DNA from: Pseudomonadota bacterium
GTDB taxonomy: Bacteria > Pseudomonadota > Gammaproteobacteria > Enterobacterales > Enterobacteriaceae
Length of the DNA stretch: 7,814 bases
Reading direction: 5' to 3'
Assembly: GCA_023454395.1 (NCBI GenBank)
Contig: JAEYFY010000436.1
Span: forward strand, 1-7,814
Shown here: piece by piece, positions 1 through 4,400 of the stretch
Layout: each line of letters opens with the position of its first letter
Position numbering within the stretch: position 1 is the stretch's first letter
Made by a program: the position numbers and the translations under genes
Notes under the pieces: generated by a model
Database searches by the model: none
What the model saw: the letters and a program-made list of their open reading frames with translations, nothing else
Told to the model about the DNA's origin: nothing

Positions 1-83
1 GTTAACCAGCCTGTATCTGCGGCTTGAGAAGTAGATAAAGTAAATAGCGTTAATATCAACGCCATAACAAAAGAACGAAACAT
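1..83 (-). CDS. scsB: N-terminus of a secreted protein, probably ScsB (partial)
   Basis: Only the first 27 codons are inside the window; the gene runs off the left edge. ATG is at 83-81 on the minus strand, preceded by AGGGAG (94-89) at 5 nt, a good ribosome binding site. The peptide has a classic Sec signal: a short basic start (MFRSF), a hydrophobic core, then SQAA with likely cleavage before ADTGWL. The mature start ADTGWL and the position just downstream of a ScsA-like gene suggest ScsB, the membrane thiol-disulfide reductase that delivers electrons to periplasmic ScsC in copper and oxidative stress defence. The identification is from remembered family resemblance plus context; 27 residues are too few to prove it. 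Another exported protein remains possible. That a signal-peptide-bearing gene starts here is much surer than its name. Confidence 0.55.
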   Translation of the reverse strand, partial: MFRSFVMALILTLFTLSTSQAADTGWL

Positions 84-125
84 AACAACTCCCTAAAAAT
101 TCCTACAACGCTACACATAGAGCCA

Positions 126-168
126 CGTCTAAAATAGACGCGCAATCTTTTAGCTAAAAGGAAATTTC
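126..168. repeat. Cluster of three small palindromes in the scsA-scsB gap
   Basis: Three perfect inverted repeats lie almost end to end: CGTCTA-AAA-TAGACG at 126-140, the unbroken 14-bp palindrome CTTTTAGCTAAAAG at 147-160, and GAAATTTC at 161-168. They fill the region just after the minus-strand stop of the ScsA-like gene and before the ScsB-like start. No T-run follows on the minus strand, so they do not look like an intrinsic terminator. They may be operator sites for a separate scsB promoter or weak RNA hairpins; which one cannot be told from the sequence. Confidence 0.5.
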
Positions 169-557
169 TAATCCCTCAAAATACAATAATGAAGGTGAAG
201 TCTGATTGGAGGAGGTGGATGATGATGTTTTTTCTGATTACGCCGGCGCGACACATAGATGGCAGCCATACTTAACAATAGCAATACCGCCCATGAATGG
301 AAAAATGGCTCTATTGTTAATGGAGGAACAGATAATAATGATTTGGCGCTTAATTCACAGGTAGACAGTGAATAAGTGCGCTCTGTTGCACTATTTTCAT
401 CGGCAATGGGTGTTGATAATGGGTATTGTGTTTGAGCAACAGCCGTTGCTAAGCGCTCACTAATGATGTGGGCACCTAATGAACGCTGAACAATGCAACA
501 CAAGATCAGCAAAACTGTTATCACCACTAGCCAGCGACCTGACCGCCAATTACTCAT
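168..557 (-). CDS. scsA: ScsA-like small membrane protein with His/Cys-rich tail
   Basis: A 129-residue protein. ATG at 557-555 has GAGGAA (568-563) 5 nt upstream; it ends at TAG (170-168), 84 bp before the ScsB-like start. Two hydrophobic segments are visible: residues about 9-25 (possibly an uncleaved signal anchor or a signal peptide) and about 87-103. They are separated by a polar, probably periplasmic stretch with a lone Cys67 in CELSAKSLL. After the second segment come basic RRR and then HHHPPPP, ending RLHLHYCILRD with Cys125. That tail is rich in possible metal ligands. Length of about 120-130 residues, the two segments and the position next to a probable scsB fit ScsA, a poorly understood partner of the ScsBCD copper-tolerance proteins. 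In Salmonella the scs genes are under CpxRA control (recalled). The open frame and its start are solid; the name is an inference from remembered resemblance. A generic DUF2946-type membrane protein is the main alternative. Confidence 0.6.
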   Translation of the reverse strand: MSNWRSGRWLVVITVLLILCCIVQRSLGAHIISERLATAVAQTQYPLSTPIADENSATERTYSLSTCELSAKSLLSVPPLTIEPFFHSWAVLLLLSMAAIYVSRRRNQKKHHHPPPPIRLHLHYCILRD

Positions 558-584
558 AGATGTTCCTCATCAATATGACTCGCT

Positions 585-612
585 ATCTTAACGGTAATCC
601 ACAGACAAACAA
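585..612 (-). promoter_or_regulatory. Possible promoter of the ScsA-like gene
   Basis: Reading the minus strand, TTGTTT (612-607) and TAAGAT (590-585) are separated by 16 bp, placing a start about 20 bp upstream of the ATG at 557. Both hexamers are imperfect and the region is AT-rich, so this is only a candidate. A possible CpxR-type box lies about 30 bp further upstream. Confidence 0.3.
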
Positions 613-641
613 CTCCTTAAGACAAACTTTACAAATCCCTG

Positions 642-656
642 TTTAGTTTATTTTTC
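642..656 (-). promoter_or_regulatory. Weak CpxR-like box upstream of scsA
   Basis: On the minus strand the sequence is GAAAA-N5-CTAAA, matching 8 of 10 positions of the CpxR consensus GTAAA-N5-GTAAA with correct spacing. It is centred roughly 65 bp upstream of the predicted scsA start point, a workable activator position. Matches of this quality arise easily by chance in AT-rich DNA; the known CpxR control of scs genes in Salmonella is what makes it worth noting. Confidence 0.22.
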
Positions 657-796
657 GCATTATCTCAAATTTTCATTTTTAACCTTTCTTTCTATAGGGT
701 TTCTACTACAATAATTTTAAATATTGAAAACAACTTCCAAAAAAAATAATCAACTATATTTGATTTCATTCTTTTATTGGGAGATACCTCTCGTAT

Positions 797-826
797 TTCA
801 CAAATTGCACTTCACAACAGTATGTT
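797..826 (+). promoter_or_regulatory. Possible sigma-70 promoter of gltIJKL
   Basis: TTCACA (797-802, 5 of 6 to consensus) is followed after 18 bp by TATGTT (821-826, 4 of 6), predicting a start near 833 and a leader of about 90 nt. A second pair, TTCACA (811-816) and TATCTA (835-840), also 18 bp apart, would start 14 bp later. AT-rich DNA upstream could act as an UP element. No good sigma-54 promoter (GG/GC with correct spacing) was found, although E. coli gltI is reported to respond to nitrogen limitation. Confidence 0.35.
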
Positions 827-850
827 ATTTGTTCTATCTATTAACATTAC

Positions 851-893
851 CAAAACAAATTAAAACAAAAAAGTAACACAAAGCAAAACACCA
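851..893 (+). promoter_or_regulatory. C/A-rich gltI leader, likely GcvB sRNA target
   Basis: The leader just upstream of the gltI ribosome binding site is almost free of G and T over about 40 nt, with runs such as AACACAAAGC and AAAACACC (875-892, about 32-49 nt before the ATG). In Salmonella and E. coli, GcvB represses gltI by pairing its G/U-rich R1 region with a C/A-rich element at about this distance, and that element also enhances translation (established for those species). A separate CACAACA at 813-819 matches the core GcvB target motif but may lie upstream of the transcription start. That GcvB acts here is inferred from composition and position. Confidence 0.5.
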
Positions 894-923
894 ATATCAA
901 TTATTACCACGACAGGAGTTATT

Positions 924-1817
924 ATGCGCATGCGTAAACTAGCATTATCATTAATGATCTTAGGGGCTGCAGCAGCGGTGCAGGCAGAAGAACTCACTGG
1001 AACCTTAAAGAAAATCAATGATAACGATATTATTATTGTTGGACACAGAGAGTCCTCTGTTCCTTTCTCTTACTATGATAATCAACAAAAAGTGGTTGGC
1101 TATTCTCAAGACTATTCCAACCTAATTGTGCAGGCGGTAAAAGACAAAATAGGCAAACCAAACTTACAAGTTCGCCTCATTCCTATTACTTCTCAGAATC
1201 GCATTCCATTATTACAAAATGGCACATTTGATTTTGAGTGTGGTTCAACAACCAACAATGAAGCTCGTCAGCAACAAGCTAGCTTCTCTAATACGATTTT
1301 CATCGTAGGTACACGTTTACTGACGAAAAAAGACAGTGGAATTAAAGATTTTGCTGATTTGTCAGGTAAAAACGTTGTCGTAACATCAGGAACAACGTCT
1401 GAAATGTTACTCAACAAACTCAATGATGAGAAAAAGATGAATATGCGCATTATCAGCGCAAAAGATCATGGAGACTCATTCCGTACACTTGAATCAGGCC
1501 GTGCTGTTGCCTTTATGATGGATGACGCATTACTGGCTGGTGAGCGAGCTAAAGCGAAAAAACCGGGTGAGTGGGAAATTGTAGGAACCCCACAATCTGA
1601 AGAAGCTTATGGCTGCATGTTGCGTAAAGATGACGCTCAATTCAAAGCGTTAATTGATGAAACCATCGCTAAAGCGCAAAAATCAGGTGAAGCAGAAAAA
1701 TCGTTTAATCGCTGGTTTAATGCACCAATCCCACCTAAAAATCTTAACTTAGAATTCACTATCTCTGATGAAATGAAAGCATTATTTGCATCACCAAATG
1801 ATAAAGCTTTGAATTAA
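924..1817 (+). CDS. gltI: Glutamate/aspartate periplasmic binding protein GltI
   Basis: Binding protein of the glutamate/aspartate ABC importer; it captures the amino acids in the periplasm and hands them to GltJK. It has 297 residues against 302 in E. coli. The first ATG is chosen because AGGAG (914-918) sits 5 nt before it; a second ATG two codons on would be 11 nt away. Signal peptide: MRMRK, hydrophobic residues 6-18, then AVQA with cleavage expected after residue 21. The mature part is a family 3 solute-binding fold. Stretches identical or nearly so to E. coli GltI include VGHRESSVPFSYYDNQQ (39-55), ITSQNRIPLLQNGTFDFECG (88-107), VVTSGTTSE (152-160) and AKDHGDSFRTLESGRAVAFM (179-198). 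These supply the ligand-binding Arg, Ser, Thr and His side chains. Cys106 and Cys231 are the only cysteines and could form a disulfide. First gene of the operon; the C/A-rich leader suggests GcvB repression, and a terminator-like hairpin follows. Confidence 0.97.
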   Translation: MRMRKLALSLMILGAAAAVQAEELTGTLKKINDNDIIIVGHRESSVPFSYYDNQQKVVGYSQDYSNLIVQAVKDKIGKPNLQVRLIPITSQNRIPLLQNGTFDFECGSTTNNEARQQQASFSNTIFIVGTRLLTKKDSGIKDFADLSGKNVVVTSGTTSEMLLNKLNDEKKMNMRIISAKDHGDSFRTLESGRAVAFMMDDALLAGERAKAKKPGEWEIVGTPQSEEAYGCMLRKDDAQFKALIDETIAKAQKSGEAEKSFNRWFNAPIPPKNLNLEFTISDEMKALFASPNDKALN

Positions 1818-1918
1818 AAACACATAAGCAGTTGATGCAAAATACATAATTATAAAGTATCTGTTGGACAGACAGATCAGTGAAGTTTGGGGCAGCCGTT
1901 CCCTGCCCCTCTTTTTTC
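1818..1918 (+). ncRNA. sroC: SroC-like sRNA candidate between gltI and gltJ
   Basis: The 116-nt gap between gltI and gltJ holds two hairpins: ATCTGT/ACAGAT (1859-1864 with 1872-1877, 7-nt loop) and a GC-rich hairpin with a T-run (1889-1917). In E. coli and Salmonella this same intergenic position yields SroC, an RNA processed from the gltIJKL transcript that sponges GcvB (established there). Here the RNA would end in the T-run; its 5' end is unknown and may lie within the end of gltI. Right after the gltI stop there is AACACAT (about 1819-1825), a possible GcvB-pairing segment. The assignment rests on position and architecture, not on sequence identity that I can verify. Confidence 0.45.
1889..1917 (+). 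terminator. Intrinsic terminator/attenuator between gltI and gltJ
   Basis: GGGGCAG (1889-1895) pairs perfectly with CTGCCCC (1903-1909) around a 7-nt loop, followed by TCTTTTTT (1910-1917). It ends only 4 nt before the gltJ ribosome binding site. Partial termination here would give more binding protein than permease, as is common in ABC importer operons, and would create the 3' end of a SroC-like RNA. Confidence 0.8.
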
Positions 1919-1933
1919 ACCGGAGGTGAAATC

Positions 1934-2674
1934 ATGTCGATTGATTGGGATTGGGGGATATTCTTCCAAGAAGCCCCTTTCGGAAACACCACATACTTAG
2001 GATGGCTGATTTCTGGCTTTCAAGTCACCATTGCCTTATCTTTATGCGCTTGGGTTATTGCCTTTCTTGTCGGTTCTTTATTCGGAATTTTACGTACAGT
2101 ACCTAATCGCTGGCTTTCAAGCTTAGGCACTGTTTATGTTGAGTTATTTCGTAACGTACCACTTATTGTTCAATTCTTTACGTGGTATCTCGTCATTCCT
2201 GAATTATTGCCTCAATCTATTGGCGATTGGTTTAAAATGGACTTAGCGCCAAATGTGCAATTTTTTGTCTCATCAGCACTCTGCTTAGGTTTATTTACCG
2301 CAGCGCGTATGTGTGAACAAGTTAGAGCCGCAATAAACTCCTTACCCCGTGGTCAAAAAGCGGCAGGCTTAGCACTGGGTTTAACTTTACCCCAAACTTA
2401 TCGTTATGTTTTATTACCCAATGCATACCGAGTCATTATTCCACCAATGACATCCGAAATGCTCAATCTCGTGAAAAACTCAGCGATTGCCTCTACTATC
2501 GGTCTTATTGATATGGCGGCACAAGCGAATAAACTCCTCGACTATTCAGCAAAAGCGTATGAGTCATTCACTGCAATCACACTGGCCTATGTATTTATCA
2601 ATGTCATTATTATGCTAATAATGCATTGGCTTGAAAAACGCGTCCGCTTACCCGGCACAACAGGAGGTCAATAA
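1934..2674 (+). CDS. gltJ: Glutamate/aspartate ABC transporter permease GltJ
   Basis: Inner-membrane permease subunit; pairs with GltK to form the transmembrane channel for glutamate/aspartate. Starting at the ATG at 1934 gives 246 residues, exactly the E. coli length, with MSIDW as in E. coli; the ribosome binding site GGAGGT (1922-1927) is 6 nt upstream. An in-frame GTG at 1880 would read through the terminator hairpin and add 18 residues unlike the family, so it is rejected. Hydrophobic segments lie at about 22-52, 76-92, 109-125, 162-190 and 213-232. [14 protein letters not shown] (69-82) is typical of polar amino acid permeases (HisMQ family). The cytoplasmic EAA loop that docks on the ATPase is [20 protein letters not shown] (128-147) followed by LG. 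Its TAA stop overlaps the gltK ATG by one base (TAATG), suggesting translational coupling. Confidence 0.97.
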   Translation: MSIDWDWGIFFQEAPFGNTTYLGWLISGFQVTIALSLCAWVIAFLVGSLFGILRTVPNRWLSSLGTVYVELFRNVPLIVQFFTWYLVIPELLPQSIGDWFKMDLAPNVQFFVSSALCLGLFTAARMCEQVRAAINSLPRGQKAAGLALGLTLPQTYRYVLLPNAYRVIIPPMTSEMLNLVKNSAIASTIGLIDMAAQANKLLDYSAKAYESFTAITLAYVFINVIIMLIMHWLEKRVRLPGTTGGQ

Positions 2675-3348
2675 TGTACGAATTTGACTGGAGTTCTGTT
2701 GTTCCAAGCCTACCATTTTTAGTTGATGGTATGGCTATCACACTAAAAATTACTATCACTGCTATTGTGGTTGGTATTTTATGGGGAACGGTGCTTGCTG
2801 TTATGCGCCTATCTACCTTTAAGCCTATTAGCTGGTTTGCAGCCGCTTATGTTAATACTTTCCGTTCTATTCCATTAGTCATGGTATTGCTGTGGTTTTA
2901 TTTAATTGTGCCTAACATATTACAAAATGTTCTAGGGCTTTCACCGAAAAGTGATATCCGTTTAATTTCAGCAATGATAGCGTTCTCTTTATTTGAAGCA
3001 GCTTATTACTCTGAAATTATAAGAGCAGGTATTCAAAGTGTTAGCAAAGGACAATTTTCAGCCTCACTCGCGTTAGGTATGACTAAATCACAAACCATGC
3101 GTTTAGTGATCCTACCTCAAGCCTTTCGAGCCATGATCCCGCTTTTACTGACTCAAGGAATTGTATTGTTCCAAGATACATCCTTAGTTTACGTTTTAAG
3201 TCTTACTGACTTTTTCAGAACAGCGGCAAATATTGGAGAACGAGATGGAACACAAGTTGAAATGATCCTCTTTGCTGGTTTTGTTTATTTTGTTATTAGC
3301 TTCGCTGCTTCGATGTTAGTAAACTTTCTTAAAAAAAGGACTACCTAG
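2674..3348 (+). CDS. gltK: Glutamate/aspartate ABC transporter permease GltK
   Basis: Second inner-membrane permease subunit of the importer. It has 224 residues, the E. coli length, and begins MYEFDWSS as in E. coli. AGGAGGT (2662-2668) lies 5 nt before the ATG, inside the end of gltJ. Hydrophobic segments at about 22-46, 65-88, 97-112, 155-178 and 197-217 fit a five-helix HisMQ-type permease. [14 protein letters not shown] (63-76) is the family signature near helix 2, and the EAA loop is [20 protein letters not shown] (113-132) followed by ALG. The gene ends with a run of seven A (3331-3337) encoding part of LKKRTT. Its TAG is directly followed by the gltL ATG, and the two genes share a reading frame, so a single stop codon separates permease from ATPase. 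Confidence 0.97.
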   Translation: MYEFDWSSVVPSLPFLVDGMAITLKITITAIVVGILWGTVLAVMRLSTFKPISWFAAAYVNTFRSIPLVMVLLWFYLIVPNILQNVLGLSPKSDIRLISAMIAFSLFEAAYYSEIIRAGIQSVSKGQFSASLALGMTKSQTMRLVILPQAFRAMIPLLLTQGIVLFQDTSLVYVLSLTDFFRTAANIGERDGTQVEMILFAGFVYFVISFAASMLVNFLKKRTT

Positions 3349-4074
3349 ATGATTTCCCTAAAAGACGTATCCAAATGGTATGGTCAGTTTCAAGTACTGA
3401 CTGAATGTTCCACTGAAGTTAAAAAGGGGGAAGTTGTTGTTGTCTGTGGACCTTCTGGATCAGGTAAATCAACACTGATCAAAACAGTAAATGGCTTAGA
3501 GCCTATACAACAAGGCGAGATCCTTGTTAATGAAATCAAAGTCAATGACAAGCATACTGATCTTGCTAAATTACGAGCAAAAGTGGGTATGGTATTCCAA
3601 CATTTTGAACTCTTCCCTCACCTCTCTATTATTGAAAATCTCACACTGGCACAAGTTAAAGTGCTTAATAGAGAGAAAGGAGCCGCAAAAGAGAAAGGGT
3701 TAAAGCTATTAGAACGAGTAGGATTAGCAAGCCATGCTAACAAATATCCAGCACAGCTTTCAGGTGGTCAACAACAACGTGTTGCCATCGCCCGCGCATT
3801 ATGTATGGACCCGATTGCAATGTTATTTGATGAACCTACATCAGCGCTTGATCCTGAAATGATTAATGAAGTACTTGATGTAATGGTAGAGCTTGCAAAT
3901 GAAGGTATGACGATGATGGTAGTAACCCATGAGATGGGGTTTGCTAAAAAAGTTGCTGACCGTATTATTTTTATGGACGAAGGTCGAATTGTGGAAGATA
4001 GACCTAAAAATGACTTTTTTGATAATCCAAAATCAGCACGAGCAAAAGATTTCCTCGCTAAAATTCTACACTAA
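3349..4074 (+). CDS. gltL: Glutamate/aspartate ABC transporter ATPase GltL
   Basis: Cytoplasmic ATPase that powers the GltIJKL importer; two copies would dock on the EAA loops of GltJ and GltK. It has 241 residues, the E. coli length. All catalytic motifs are intact: Walker [10 protein letters not shown] (34-42), Q-loop Gln84 in VFQHFE, signature LSGGQ (137-141), Walker B AMLFDE with Glu162, D-loop SALD (165-168) and switch His194 in VVTHE. The ATG immediately follows the gltK TAG. The ribosome binding site is a modest AAGGA (3336-3340) 8 nt upstream, so initiation probably depends partly on ribosomes finishing gltK. It is the last gene of the operon; a perfect inverted repeat follows 16 bp after the stop. 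In E. coli several other genes (rihA, hscC and others) lie between gltL and leuS; none is present here. Confidence 0.97.
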   Translation: MISLKDVSKWYGQFQVLTECSTEVKKGEVVVVCGPSGSGKSTLIKTVNGLEPIQQGEILVNEIKVNDKHTDLAKLRAKVGMVFQHFELFPHLSIIENLTLAQVKVLNREKGAAKEKGLKLLERVGLASHANKYPAQLSGGQQQRVAIARALCMDPIAMLFDEPTSALDPEMINEVLDVMVELANEGMTMMVVTHEMGFAKKVADRIIFMDEGRIVEDRPKNDFFDNPKSARAKDFLAKILH

Positions 4075-4090
4075 TTCTCACATCCCCTCT

Positions 4091-4117
4091 GCTGACGTGC
4101 TTTTTTAGCACGTCAGC
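4091..4117 (+). terminator. Terminator-like perfect hairpin after gltL
   Basis: GCTGACGTGCT (4091-4101) and AGCACGTCAGC (4107-4117) are a perfect 11-bp inverted repeat with a TTTTT loop. It is well placed to end or protect the gltIJKL mRNA, 16 bp after the gltL stop. Unusually, its T-run is in the loop and no T-run follows either arm on either strand, so it is not a textbook intrinsic terminator. It may act as a 3' stabilising hairpin, a poor terminator, or a protein-binding site. Confidence 0.55.
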
Positions 4118-4299
4118 TCAAAATAATAATTTCGATTAACCTCGCAATTAAATATCAAATAATCTTCTTTTTTCGCAATATCACTATTATTTTTTCAGGA
4201 AATACGCATTTATTATCTTTTTGCCTTAGCTCTTTCCAAGATATCTCGCAATTGTGTTGAAAAAGTTATGCAAACAGTGGCTTTCATTGAGATCAATAG
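4118..4299. other. AT-rich gap between gltL and leuS promoter
   Basis: No plausible gene is seen on either strand. The only structure beyond AT-richness is the heptamer TCGCAAT, present three times in the same orientation at 4142-4148, 4173-4179 and 4246-4252; the first and third are part of a longer shared CTCGCAATT. No regulator is recognised for it. Confidence 0.5.
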
Positions 4300-4329
4300 T
4301 TGTGGCTATTAGACAAAATCAGCTATGCT
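4300..4329 (+). promoter_or_regulatory. Possible leuS-lptE-holA promoter
   Basis: TTGTGG (4300-4305) and TATGCT (4324-4329) are 18 bp apart, giving a start near 4336 and a leader of about 65 nt. Each box matches the sigma-70 consensus only moderately (3 of 6 and 4 of 6). An alternative is TTGAGA (4287-4292) with TAGACA (4310-4315), 17 bp apart. Some promoter is expected here because the upstream operon appears to end at 4117. Confidence 0.4.
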
Positions 4330-4354
4330 ATGCAAGTCTTAATTTCATAATAGC

Positions 4355-4372
4355 GGTTACCCTCCGGTAGCC
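4355..4372 (+). promoter_or_regulatory. Small hairpin in the leuS leader
   Basis: GGTTACC (4355-4361) pairs with GGTAGCC (4366-4372) through seven pairs (one G-T wobble) around a CTCC loop. It ends 13 nt before the AGGA ribosome binding site (4386-4389), which lies an unusually long 11 nt from the ATG. No T-run follows, so it is not a terminator. It could affect leuS translation or mRNA stability; no T-box or leader-peptide attenuator is visible. Confidence 0.4.
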
Positions 4373-4400
4373 ATTAATTCACCATAGGATTATCGGTGCC

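Larger units (their letters stand above)
558..923. other. 366-bp AT-rich divergent intergenic region
   Basis: No convincing gene is visible on either strand. The stretch separates the minus-strand ScsA-like gene from gltI and must contain the promoters for both. It holds a weak minus-strand promoter (585-612), a CpxR-like box (642-656), runs of A and T typical of UP elements or bent DNA (about 660-770), a possible gltI promoter (797-826) and a C/A-rich gltI leader (about 851-893). In E. coli the gene next to gltI on this side is lnt; here it is the scs locus. Confidence 0.7.

Noticed and set aside
777..810. Sigma-54 promoter for gltI
   Set aside because: TTGCAC at 805-810 could be a -12 element, but no GG lies at the required distance. 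The TTGG at 777-780 has no GC in the -12 position. Neither candidate fits.
1880..1933. GTG at 1880 as an upstream start for gltJ
   Set aside because: It would add 18 residues encoded by the terminator hairpin, has no good ribosome binding site and no counterpart in the family. The ATG at 1934 has GGAGGT at 6 nt and gives the exact family length.
1268..1992. Minus-strand open frames over gltI and the gltI-gltJ junction (1268-1450, 1759-1992)
   Set aside because: They lie antisense to conserved coding sequence and a terminator; no ribosome binding sites or protein-like features.
3325..3345. Programmed frameshift at the A7 run near the end of gltK
   Set aside because: The zero-frame codons are CTT AAA AAA AGG, not the canonical A-AAA-AAG arrangement, no stimulatory stem-loop is visible, and GltK already ends at the normal length.
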